DNA of 64,000 nt. Source: Ilyonectria destructans. Its lineage: Eukaryota > Ascomycota > Sordariomycetes > Hypocreales > Nectriaceae. Positions within the stretch are counted from its first letter, which is position 1. Every line of letters begins with the position of its first letter. The notes below the pieces were generated by a model that worked only from the letters and a program-made list of their open reading frames with translations, was not told the DNA's origin and did no database searches. Location: contig JAHEWK010000001.1 in the NCBI GenBank assembly GCA_020740775.1, positions 6,324,001 to 6,388,000 on the forward strand, in the 5' to 3' direction. Positions 1-10,727 of the stretch are shown one piece after another. The position numbers and the translations under genes were made by a program.

Positions 1-1821
1 GGTGTGCGATCCGCCTTGCCGCCTTCTGTGAGATTCGGCACCCAAGCTTTGTCTTAGCCTCGTACGATCATCAGTACAGCATGCAAGCCACGATTGAACC
101 TGGACCCATGGGATTCTGGAGATGAGAGGCGTCCAAACTTGGAAATTTCCCGGTGTGACATGGGCAAGATATCTTTGTGATCTTCCAAAGTGCACAATCT
201 CAGGGGAGGGTCTGGATAGGTACTCGTACTCGGCTGAGGAGATCTATTCGGGCCAGATCCAATACCCGTGCGCCTCTTGCGCGCCACCATCCTCGGTACT
301 CGGTACGGAGGGCGTCAAACGTATTGCTTTTTCATCATCACAAACCCTTGATGAGTGCTGTCTGTCAATAATCTTTCCGGTTCCTGGCCGGCAGTACGCT
401 ACCCACTCGGTGTCATCGAGGCCAGTCGGAACAAACCCTGGGACCTTGCAAATAGAAACCTTGTACATACGTAGCAGCGGACGTTAACCCGAGAGGCGGG
501 TGGTAGTCAAAGTGTATCGTCCTGACTCTCGAGCCACTTTTTTTTCCTTTCTTTTTATCCCGCCTCCCCGAGGCAGGGTTTGTATCCTTGTCGACAGGAG
601 AGATGCTGGGAAGCGTTTTGAATTCCGCCCAGATTCTTTCACCGGTCTCCCATCCTCGGTCAACACCGTGCCGGTTCTTGACTCTGAGCGCCGGTGGTCA
701 ATGCAACGTAGTCGCGCGCACATCCAACCCCCATTCCAAAATCATTCGGGCACGCCCCAGTGAGACCGAGACAAAGAGGCTTAAATGTGTCGGGGCCAAA
801 CCCAGCTCTGGCCAGTCATAGATTACCCCGGATACCTGATTACTGAACGAACATTCATAATTGCTTGTGCTGGGCCGGTCTGGCCTGGTTGCCACAGAGT
901 TGGGACCTCTCACACATTCCTGGCTGAAACCCACTCCCAGGTACCGGCGCGAGGCGTTAAGCGTGGGCTAATAATGCCTAATACGCAAGGGCCATGACGC
1001 AGGGTAGCAGGGGAGCAGGGGGCGGCGTCTTGAATTGCTTGGCAAGTAACCCGACGTATCGGCTGCCCTTCTGAATGGACATCTCCATCCCACATGGCTC
1101 GTCCTTGTCGAAGAGCTAAATCACCTCCTCCCCTCTCGCTACTCTTCTTTGGATGGATTGCACCCAGGGGATGCCTTAGACCGCGCCCTGCCGGCATACT
1201 ATGTATAGTGAGTAAATCTCCGGCATATCCTCCTGCGACTTCCCAGAAACATCGTCGCCAGATTCGTGGCTCGTTGCGTCGCTGTCCTCGCGGATCACGA
1301 CGAGGCTGGACCGGCAAGAGAGTCCCGTCTTGCTTGGCGTGTCTCCCAGTTTTCCTTTTTTCCACCGAGAAAAGAAACGAAACAGCCATACGCAGACCTC
1401 CCTTTTCCAGCTCGCCCGATTCACAACTGTGCTCACTCGACCGCTGACGTGTGGCATTCTGACACCATCTAGAACCCACAACCTATCGTGGTCTGTCACT
1501 CCAAGAGCCTCAATATTATTTCCTCCGCCTCCCATGCGGTGAAACGTGAATCAAAAATCAGGCTGGCGAATTGTCAGGCTCATTGGACTTTCACGAGGAC
1601 TCGGCTGTGCTCTGGTTTCTGGGGTCTTCCCGCTTCTCGGGTGTGTACGTACATACGGCACGAAGGGGTGAGCTGCACATCGCATCAAGAGCTGGACAGG
1701 TATATATCTAGGGATTCTCCCGGACATCTACGCCATGTTCAAACCCATTACTTCTCAACGAGCTTTCAAGTGCAGAGCAACAACACCTGAAGCTATTCGA
1801 CATCACCGCCATATTCTCAAA
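1..1821. other. Upstream intergenic region, no supported gene
   Basis: No open frame here shows a recognisable domain, and the frames overlap on both strands without a consistent splice pattern. The right end carries the likely promoter and leader of the velvet gene, including a TATA-like run at 1701-1710. A gene cut off by the left edge cannot be excluded. Confidence 0.5.
1701..1710 (+). promoter_or_regulatory. Putative TATA element of the velvet gene
   Basis: The run TATATATCTA lies about 115 nt before the chosen ATG at 1822. It is only about 30 nt before an in-frame ATG at 1735, which would leave almost no leader. This favours the 1822 start. Confidence 0.4.
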
Positions 1822-2334
1822 ATGCCATCCATCAGCATTGCAGTCCAACCTCCCCAGGAGGCCCAAGTCGGGGAAGTTTTATACCCATCTATCATTGCCA
1901 AAATGCCCACCGGAAGCAGCGATGAAGGATACTACTTCTTCTCCATGGCGGCTCTGTTAGGGCACGATGGCAGTGTCATAGACGGGGCACTGACCGGAGC
2001 CACACTCTCGACTGGTGTGGTGGTAGACTCCCATGTGGTTTTTGTTTTTTCCAATCTTTCCATCACGTTGCAAGGAGAGTACAAAATCAGGCTGGACGTC
2101 TACAAGGTTGCCTACGAAGACCCGAATGGGGCTGCATTCAACACGCGGACAGAGACAAGGGGAATTTCCGTCGTGGAAAGAGTCGCCCATCAAGCCAAGC
2201 CATGTATGTACAACCCCCACGAACCCCTTGCACCCCCATCTTTAACAATTTCTGGTGACTTAGCTTCTGCGGAGCGCAGCTACATCCGCACCCTCCGAGA
2301 TGCTGGGCTTACGGTCCCATCTCGGTCTTCCTGA
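1822..2334 (+). CDS. Compact velvet-domain regulator
   Basis: This is probably a member of the velvet family of fungal regulators, which control development and secondary metabolism as DNA-binding homo- or heterodimers. Exons are 1822-2203 and 2264-2334, giving 150 aa. The N-terminus has QPPQEAQVG, resembling the QQP-x-xAR-xG opening of the fold. The core has FVFSNLSITLQGEYKIRLDVYKV, which matches the hallmark F-x-DLSV-x-x-EG-x-YRL-x-F segment in family order (shown here in parts: FVFSNLSI, then GEYKIRLDVYKV). The C-terminal end is RSYIRTLRDAGLTVPSRS. The protein is little more than one velvet domain, with no long Pro/Ser tail as in VeA or VosA, and the usual DPPP segment after the opening is not evident. 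The 60-nt intron keeps frame and has no stop, so retention would give 170 aa. A longer start at 1735 is open but sits too close to the TATA-like run. Confidence 0.72.
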   Translation: MPSISIAVQPPQEAQVGEVLYPSIIAKMPTGSSDEGYYFFSMAALLGHDGSVIDGALTGATLSTGVVVDSHVVFVFSNLSITLQGEYKIRLDVYKVAYEDPNGAAFNTRTETRGISVVERVAHQAKPCMYNPHEPLAPPSLTISGDLASAERSYIRTLRDAGLTVPSRSS

Positions 2335-5300
2335 TGCAGAGAGAGTGGATAGAGGGTGCAGATGGCTGGTGGGATCGGCACAGATGGCAGGCGGCACGGT
2401 TTCCGACTAGAATAGAATGGGAAATGGTGGAATTTCGGGCAACGAGATGGGACTTTCTTTACTTGACGAGATTTCAGGGTTCTGGCGATGGCGCAAGGGA
2501 GCAAGGATGCGGCCTTCTAGCTGGCTTGGGACACGGCTTGAACAAGTGGACCTAGAAGGTGTTGCTAGTAATGAATCAGGCTTCTAGTGATCTGGGAGAT
2601 CGTCGTTTTCCCTAACGGCTGCTGCTGGATTATTTCACTAATTCGTTCATTGATACCCCATGACCGGAGGTGAGCGAGTCGGACCATAAAAATCATACAC
2701 CTCTGGCCTGCAGCGTAGCCTCCGGGGGCCCTTTGATTCAGTGTCTGTGGGCCATGTGCGCCCGAGTGCTGCTACGCATCCAAAACATTTTACGCACTAC
2801 AATTGATTTCATTGAGGGATTGATATTGCGTGCAGCTGTACTTTGACAGGATGTGGTGTGGGCCAAGCATAAGCAAGTCGAGGCTGACCGGGTGTCGGTA
2901 GCCGTCCCACGAACGAGCCTAGCCACCCTTGCTGACACCACCGCTGCAGGTTTTCCTCGGAGATACCAGCCAAGATTTATTTTCCGCGATGCACCGGACA
3001 AAATGTCACTGATGAATATTTATTCGTCGAGGGAATTTACCCACAGGCCGTGGGGTAGTTTGGGCAGCTCACAAGTCAGGAGCCTTAATTCCTTGATCCA
3101 GTCTTCAACACGTCCGGCGTAGCTCGCTAACCTTAGTCGCGGGGACGGGCACTAAGGGAATCTTTGCAGCAGTGCAATGCGGTAGCGGTAGCGGTATTTA
3201 GTGCACGTGGTTTATTGCCAAGCGGTACACATTCTGGAGCCAGTGTATTCTTCCATCCCGCGTGTCATGTACGAGTCTGCGCAGCTCGGATGCTAGTTGA
3301 TGGATGCCACTTCTCTGGGAGGGTCCGTGATAGGTGGATCTGAGACATGCCTGACAAGCACTTGAGACATGCGGCATGGGCCCTGGCTCCCTTGTACAGT
3401 AGTCCAAGCTTTATTGACAGGAAGAAGCACAATCCATTCCCAAGAAATGACACATCGGCTATTCCATAGCCTCCTCCTCCAGACCTCCACCAGCTCCGAG
3501 ACGGCGATCCCAACGCTAGCGACGGTCCACTGAAGACCCTCCCGCCCGGATTTCGACTCATACATACCTTCCACATAGGGTCACGGGGTATTGCGCCAGC
3601 TAGGTAGCAAAAGGACAGCGCTCCACAATGTAGAGCTGATACCGTACATTGTGTATGGCAACAGCTACCCTGACTGACTGGCTGGTTGTTCAATAACTCG
3701 AGCCCAGTCAGCCCATCCAATGACCCGATTCACCTCTCGTCCTAAGACCCAAGCCACATCGTTCATGCTTTTCGGATGACTGTGTTCCCGGCGCGTGGCG
3801 TTTTAGACCAATCGGGACATTTTCCAGCGATCTGTCGCCTTTTACAGATCCTTACTCCGAGCGACTGGTACTCTGATCGATTTGGGTAGATTGGGATCGA
3901 GCTGACATGTTTACACACGCCCTTAGAATGGGGATGTGGCTTTCGGGGCTTGGAAAAGTGCAAATGCGAGCGCAAGTAAAAGAAACGTAAACTTAAACAT
4001 AAAGATAAGAGGAAACATGGCGGGACAATACCGGAACCATGAGTATCCATTACATTTTGGAACAGAGATAGCCCCGAAAGACAAGGGGGTAACCTGGGCG
4101 ATCGGGGATGTTTGCAAACCACGGGAGAGAACCGCTCGCAGCTTTTTGCAATATTCGCATTTGGAACAATGAGTAGCGCCGGATGACAGAAGAAAAGAAA
4201 CACCCAGCTTATGTTGTTTCTTTTTGTTTGTGCTTCGCTATTGGTTGAACCCGATGGCTGCGAGGACCCACCCCGATATTCTTCGGACGCTCCACCATTG
4301 GCTGAAGGGAGGGAAGGTCAAAGGCTGAGGCTGAATGACACGGCACGGGGGCAATGTGGTATTCACCGGGAGGGTTGAGACTCAATGTATTTCCTCTCTT
4401 CAAACATATGGAGTGTACGTATGGAGTGTACATGTAGGGGAGGCGGACAACTACCCGTTATACAGGAAGAGGGGGGTTTCTTGGCGTTGGTACGGGAAGA
4501 GGAAAGAGGAAACCACATCCTAGACGCCGCTGACTTAAACGGGACAACTCCACGCCATCTTTAGCTGAAGGGGTATGCCCAAGCGGAGTATGTATATTAC
4601 ACATTGTGTAAAAGTAACAGCCAACAAGAGTGTCGTTGGCAGACCCGCGTCTTGAATGGTCTCTCCCGTAGTGGGGGCTACAGCCAAGAAGGGGGTATCG
4701 GTGATGCGAGAGAGTCATACATACATGCCATTTGGCAATGGCGAGGTCTGAGTCTCTGGTGACATTCGTGACGCTGGCTCTGCCCATGGTATGCGGTGGT
4801 AACAAACGGCACTCCTCGGTGCTACTTTGTTGACTGAACCTCGGCCGATTTACAGCCTGCGGCTCTACGTGGTGGGACATTCGGCAACAGCACTGGGAAC
4901 TTTCGTTGGAAGACCCTAGCCTCGAGCCTGAGATCCGGCAACTATCCGTGAATGTTTCTGCTGCTGCCACTAGTTCTGACAGCGGCACAGAGGGAGTGTG
5001 CAGTAGTGCGCTGTTCAGCTGGGCCACCCCGTCCTTGTTAGTCTGATCGAACGTTGAGGGAGGGTGCGGATCAACATCTCCGAGAGTTATGTATGTGATA
5101 ACTGATGGCGCTATGATCCTGGCCTAGACAGTACGGGTTGGCTTAGTGTGAACTGGTACAGGCTTTGAGATAACTTCATCCTGGATGCAGGATTCGCCCG
5201 AGCTCCTATCCGGACTTGGCTGAAGTTGAGCATGTCTTCCATACAACACTGACATACACCTAATGCTGACATGCAGCCAAGACACGCCCTGCATAAAGAG

Positions 5301-5880
5301 TCATGAGCTTGAACTTGACATGCCAAGAGCTGAAAGTAAGACACAAGCCCATCACTGCTCAACCAGTTACACGGTTCTGAATGTAAGAGTTGGTGGTGTG
5401 GGACCAACATATTCGTGTAGTGTCCAGGTGACAAATTGACACCCCACGATAAACCATTTTGGGAAGACTGATAATTGAATAAAATATGCCAAAGCACAAC
5501 CTTATAGATACATGTTGGTGACAATGCCAAAACCACTGCCTTGCTGGCCAATCCTGCGTGTTGCGAATCCCCTCCCCAATCAAGTGTGACTTTTGATGTC
5601 ACGTGGTTTGAACCACCTGCTTCAGGGCATATCCAGCGGGTACTTCTGCGCTATCTGCGGCCTTTACCTTAGCGCGTAAATAGTGCTGGCTTAGGGGCAA
5701 TCATGGGATGTGCTGTTAGGGACTAAGTACCCTCACATCACCAAAAATTTGCGATCCCCTCACTGCACAGGCCGTCAAGATAATGACTTGACGCATCTAA
5801 CTCTTATCTCCCACTCCCAAACTGCGCTTCCACGGCCTATTATTTGGTCAGCGAGTAGCTGTGCTGCACTAGATTCGAAA
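2335..5880. other. 3.5 kb intergenic region
   Basis: Only short overlapping frames without recognisable domains are present, the longest about 160-190 codons on the minus strand near 4458-5602. I found no splice chain joining them, no RNA gene and no clear repeat family. A short imperfect duplication (GGAGTGTACGTATGGAGTGTACATG) begins near 4410. Confidence 0.5.
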
Positions 5881-6873
5881 ATGGTCTACTACTTCACCTC
5901 CAACGTCGTTGACCCTCCTGCCTTCGTCTACGTCGGCAAGGACAAGTTTGAGAGTATGCCCACTCCCACTCGCCGCCTGCCCTGCTTCAACAGCTGAAAC
6001 ATGCTAGATGAGGACTTGATCAAGTTCGGTTGGGAGGAAGATATCTGGTGACTGTTCTTCCCCTGCCTGAACGCGTGGAAGCTTTCTAATTCCGTCACAG
6101 GGTGAGTCCTCACCCCCTACGATCGCATTAACTTGACTAGCACCGAGGAAACCACTGACCCATGTCCTCTTAGTTCCACGTGGATAAACTGTCCAGCGCG
6201 CATATCTATCTCCGGATGAGGGATGGTGAAGAATGGGACTCGCTGCCTGAAGAACTCGTCATGGACCTTGCCCAGCTGACGAAGGCCAACTCCATCGAGG
6301 GTATTCTAGCCACCTTGAACATGACGTTTTGCGAGAACTAGCTGACGAAGCCATGAATAGGCAACAAGAAGGACAACATTACGGTCATTTACACCCCTTG
6401 GTCTAACCTGAAGAAGGATGGCAGCATGGAGGTCGGCCAAGTTAGCTTCAAGGACCATCGCAAGGTAGGCAACCATCTCCCTTGCCAATAATGGCTGCCT
6501 TGCTCATGCGCATTACGTAGGTCAAGAGGGTGCTTGTCGCTCAGCGCGAGAACCCAATCGTCAACCGCCTCAACAAGACCAAGGTGGAGCAGAAGCCCGA
6601 CTTCAAGCAGGAGAAGGACGACCGGCTCAAGGAGCTCCGCAAGAAGGAGCAGGCAGCTACCCAGCAACGAGTACGTTCCCCTAACACAGAGACAAGCCTA
6701 ATGGCCCTCTTATTAACCAACAACAGCGGAAGGATGAGGCCAAGCAAGCTCAGGAGTGGAAGGAGAAAAAGTGGCAGAAGGACCACGCATATGATGACCT
6801 GTTCACGGAGGAAAGCATGGCGGCCACGAGCAACCAGGAACGCGACGAGAATTGGGAAGACGATTTCATGTAG
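5881..6873 (+). CDS. CCDC25/Jlp2-like protein (NFACT-R/DUF814 fold)
   Basis: Homologue of human CCDC25 and yeast Jlp2, which carry the NFACT-R (DUF814) domain found in ribosome-quality-control NFACT proteins. Exons: 5881-5953, 6008-6047, 6101 (one base), 6174-6300, 6361-6464, 6521-6670 and 6727-6873, giving 213 aa (human CCDC25 is 208). The start [12 protein letters not shown], the core [18 protein letters not shown], the segment [13 protein letters not shown] and the C-terminal EDDFM are all family hallmarks. A lysine/glutamate-rich coiled coil covers about residues 130-190. After codon TG(6046-6047) the frame can only be restored by adding the single G at 6101 between two ordinary introns (6048-6100 and 6102-6173). 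One long intron 6048-6173 shifts the frame and reaches a stop within about 15 codons. Reading straight through meets TGA at 6049. Confidence 0.93.
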
Positions 6874-7101
6874 TCACAAGTCGTTCAATTATTGGCGACG
6901 TGCGACGCCGCAGAAAGAAGTAATCACGAAAGTGGTCATACAGCATCCAATCTCATGAGTGGTACTTGCAATTCCATCAATCCACTACATCACAATCTGC
7001 CAAACTCATCTCGCAAACAGGGTATCCGGTCCTCCAATTCATGGATGAACAAACATATGAACAATTCTTATCCGATATAGACATGGCAAAAAATGTTGCC
7101 G

Positions 7102-10100
7102 CTAGCCACTCACACCAATCCCCAGGCTTCCACTCAAGCTCATCTCGTCTAAGCGACCCGTAATCCCTCCCACTTCGCTTGAAGTCTCAAGACGAATGGG
7201 ACTAGACGAGCCACGCTCGCTAGCACTGCAGCTCGAAATGCCCCCTTGCCGGTGACTGGGGCGGTCTTTAGTATCGACAAAGGAAGTTAGCTGAGGCGGG
7301 AGGTCGTCATCTTCCGGTTCCTCCTCAACCAGGTCATCCAGGTCCTCGTCAGGCTGCCGAGCTCGCTCCTCTGAGGGATTGGAGCCCTTCTGACCGCCCA
7401 TTCTGACCACAGGCTCGCCCCCTGGAAGTTTTACTTCGTGGGCCTCCAGAGTCTCGGCAATGTCGAGAAGTAGCATATCCATCGGGCAGATGTAGGCTGC
7501 ATGCTTTCGCTGGCTCCAAGCGAGAACATGCCCACAGAGCTGTCCGTGTCGGCGATCGATGACCCAAGCTCCGCTATCTCCGGGAATGCCGAGAGGCATT
7601 CCCATCGTCTTTCCCTCGTCTTGTGGGAATCTGGCACTTGTAACCTGATATGTGTGGCTCGGAGAAGCTCGTCCGTAGATCTTCACGCTGGTGAGGGCAG
7701 GGAGGATCTGTCCCGTCTGCAGGCCACTCGTACGTGCCAGACACTGGACCTCCATACCTGGCAAGGAAGTGGAAGGGGCAACAGTGGTAGGTCGCAGCAA
7801 TGCCGCACCGTCTTTGTGACGGCGGCCTAGCTTTTCCAGAGACACGGAGTCTTGCGCCCGAGGGATCGAGTTATCATTAGGCATGCGGTTGTCGGTAAAT
7901 TCGAAGAGAGCCCAATCGACCTCGTGGATGAGACCGTTGGCCTGTTTCCTGCGAATGCCACTTGAGGCATAGATTTCCCCAAGGCCGTATGTGTCGAGAT
8001 GATCTTCATCTTCCGTCTCAATGCAAGGGTAGAAGCCTTCCTCCACATCATCAAGGGCAGGTTGGGTAACGATATATCCATCACCACAACCAGGTTCGAT
8101 ACCTGGGATATCGCCAGGTTCATTGTATTCGTCATCTTCGTCATCCTCGTCGTCTTCATAATCGCTCGTAACATCAGAATCGGAATATGCCTCTGATTCC
8201 GTGTCCGACAGGTCGTAAGCAAACTCGTCGTCAGCAGTGCTCTCTCCGCCAGACTCAGCGTACCAGTCCAAGTCAGGAAGAGCACTGCATCGTAATGCTT
8301 CGTCGTTTCCAAAGTCCCGATCCGGATCATCAAGCATGTGATGGACAGTCATTCCATAGGGTTTGTCGTCAATCATGACAAGACCACCGAGACTAACAGG
8401 GGGGAGGTGGCGATCACCGATCCAAGCGCCGATACTTGCCCCATTGCCTGGCCGTTCCTGATACTCTGGGTTGATGGCGTCGACGCTGTCGTCACCTTGA
8501 GCACCATTGGAATTGCTCCTTCGGGCCATGGACCTCAATACCGAATTTGGCTGGCGTCGCGACCTGAGGACATGGCCACGGCAAACCTTGAGGGAAAACC
8601 CGGTTGTACCGTCAAACAATTCGCTGAGTCTCTTGTTGAGAATTGCACGAACTTTGCCAACCGAGGTGCAAACGACAAGCACCGTGGGCTGGGTCTTTTG
8701 CGCATTCGGGCCGACCGACTCAAGAGAAATCTCTACCGACTCGGGGTGCTTGCGATAGAAGTGTCGGAGAGCGTGATTGATCTGAGGCATCAAAATTTTG
8801 TTCCATCTATCCACAATCTCGGGTGCAAGTGGCACATGGGGATATAGTCGGACCTTCGTATCCGACTTTGTAGCAGATTTCCCCAGCATAGGATCTGACG
8901 ATGGTTAGCAATCTAATCTAATCTTGCTTAAAAGAGGGTCTTACCATCAAGATCTGCATCTTTCTCAACCTTTCCAATCTCCTTTGTGGGGAGTGGTGTG
9001 GGGACCTCCACAGGTGACGGTTTCTCGCTGACAAGCTTTAATGAGCTCTTCGAATCCTTGCTATCCTTGGACATGGAAGTGACAGAGTGATCGGTGAGAG
9101 ACGAGCGGCCATCTGCTTGTTGCACTTCTTGAATGAGCCTCTCTTCGAGGCCGCTTACACCGTCCAGGATGCAGCAAGCTTCCAAGAAGCGGCTTGCTCT
9201 GACTTGCACGGTGGAAAGCAAAGCCTCTCCGCTGGATCGTCCGGCAAGTTCGTCATCAACTGCAATCCAACATGCCTGGACGGCCTTCATATAAAGGCTA
9301 CCACACCGGACGGCGAGCTGCTCCAGAAGGGATTCCGGAACGAATGTCGAAGCATCGGGAACAAGAGTTTCCAGATTGGTCCATAGTCCCACTGAAAGCA
9401 ACAGCATGGCTAAGGAGTAAAGGTCTAGAACTCGTTGATCTGTACTCTTGGCTAAGGGAGATGTCGGTAAGTTGCGAGGATCGAGTGGATGACGGAAAAG
9501 GGTTGGTGATGATGAAGGTGTGCCCTCGGAGAACAGGTCAAAGGAAGATACCAAAGGTCGGCGGATATCTACCTCGCCATTGCTGACGCCAGGCTCCGTG
9601 GTCACGGCGTCACAAAACGAAATATTTCTATCGACAAGGTCGCCATGTGTAACTCCTCGGGCGTGCATGTCGAATACGGTGTTCATCAGATTGTGGGCCA
9701 ATCTGAACTTCGCTTCCAGCTTAGGTTCTGAGCCAGGCTGAGAGAGAAGGTCGCCCAAGGTGGGGAGGTTGTAAAGAGGATTCTTGGTCAGGCGCTCGAA
9801 TGAGACAGCGTTGAAGGATGCAGGGAACCTATAAACCAAGCCGAGCCTGGAATTTTCGAGATCTTCGAAGTATCCCAGAAGGCGAGGTAGGCCAGTCCAA
9901 GTGCCAGGGGATCGCTGGGGATCTTGTTGCAACCCAGCTGATAGCTTCTCAAAACGAGCCATTGGTGGCATGATGCCAGTCATGGCGTATATCGGGTCGA
10001 AAGTAGCATACTCGAGGAGCAATGGCGCCCAGGGTTGTCTAGTAGTTCCTTGAGTGAGTTCCGAGTACGCCGTTTTGCTCATGAAAACAACTTCGCGGGA

Positions 10101-10727
10101 ATTAGAGCCCTGATCCCCTTGCCTGGGTCGCAGGTGAGTTAATGTCTGAGGGTCGATTTGCTGGGGAGTCTGCATTCGAGTTGACTCAAAAGGACGGAAA
10201 TCTTCTGAAGTTGTTGATGACTTAAATGGTGTCTTGGATGGTCGGCGAGGGGTCGCACCAGATGAGCGCGTGCGAGAGAGGTCGTACAGAGTGTCGATGG
10301 ATGCAGTGAGGTCATTCACCAAATCTTCGAACCGGCCCTTGTCCCACTGGACCAGTGGTGGCTTCGAGTCTTTTGAGGTCTGAGGTCCCTGAATCATGCG
10401 CTTGGAGCTGAGCCACAACGGCTCTGCCTCAGCTAGAATATCTTTGATTGTCGACATGATACTTCCCACAACCTCACTCAAGCCAGCTTTTGATAGAGAC
10501 TCATCGATCTCGGCGGATTGGGTCGGGTCCGACCACTCGAGGCCCCAGCTGACAAGTCGGTCTTTCTGGATGCGCAGCTTGCGATGCAGCGCCTTGATCT
10601 CGGGGTCTTCTTCATTTTGGACGGGTTCCTTGACGAAATCGCTCGATTTCTTGGTGTCATTGTAAAGCCGACTGAGACGCTTCTGGAAGGGCAGCTGGAA
10701 GCCGCCCCGTGGTAGAAATGATTCCAT
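7102..10727 (-). CDS. HeLo-like / pseudokinase / trypsin-like protease protein
   Basis: Exons 10727-8945 and 8894-7102 give 1191 aa. The 50-nt intron (donor GTAAGA, branch CTAAC, acceptor CAG) joins two long open frames in phase. Residues about 1-160 are helical with the KDRLVSWG core typical of fungal HeLo/prion-inhibition domains. Residues about 220-540 form a protein-kinase-like fold with HGDLVDRN in place of HRDLKxxN, FDLF at the DFG site, and EYAT where the ATP-binding VAIK lysine should be, so it is probably a pseudokinase. Residues about 730-1090 resemble a chymotrypsin-fold serine protease: TVHH (His about 779), VDWALFEF (Asp about 921) and GIPGDSGAW (Ser about 1035). An acidic stretch (about 836-856) interrupts the fold between His and Asp. 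The C-terminal 100 residues are disordered and acidic/Ser-rich. HeLo and pseudokinase modules are known in fungal heterokaryon-incompatibility and cell-death proteins, so a death or immune effector role is an inference. Confidence 0.8.
8895..8944 (-). other. Intron joining the kinase-like and protease halves
   Basis: On the minus strand the donor is GATG|GTAAGA and the acceptor CGTCAG|ATCC, with CTAAC 8 nt before the acceptor CAG. Splicing restores codon GAT and links DADLD to DPMLGKS. Without splicing the first half ends 5 codons later. Confidence 0.8.

Noticed and set aside
910..1479. Minus-strand 189-codon frame
   Set aside because: Arg/Gly-rich, overlaps open frames in the other direction, and has no domain or splice context.
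1735..1821. Longer start of the velvet protein
   Set aside because: The 29 extra residues are unlike the family, and the ATG at 1735 lies only about 25-30 nt after the TATA-like run.
4458..5602. Minus-strand frames of 163-189 codons
   Set aside because: Cys/Ser/His-rich chance-like composition with no family motif, signal peptide or intron signals linking them.
6048..6173. Single 126-nt intron in the CCDC25 homologue
   Set aside because: It would read CSTW and then reach TGA, destroying the conserved WFHVDKL motif.
7102..10727. Two separate genes (a kinase-like one and a protease-like one)
   Set aside because: The 50-nt gap is a textbook intron with matching phase. The downstream frame has no promoter space, and its first Met follows directly after the acceptor.
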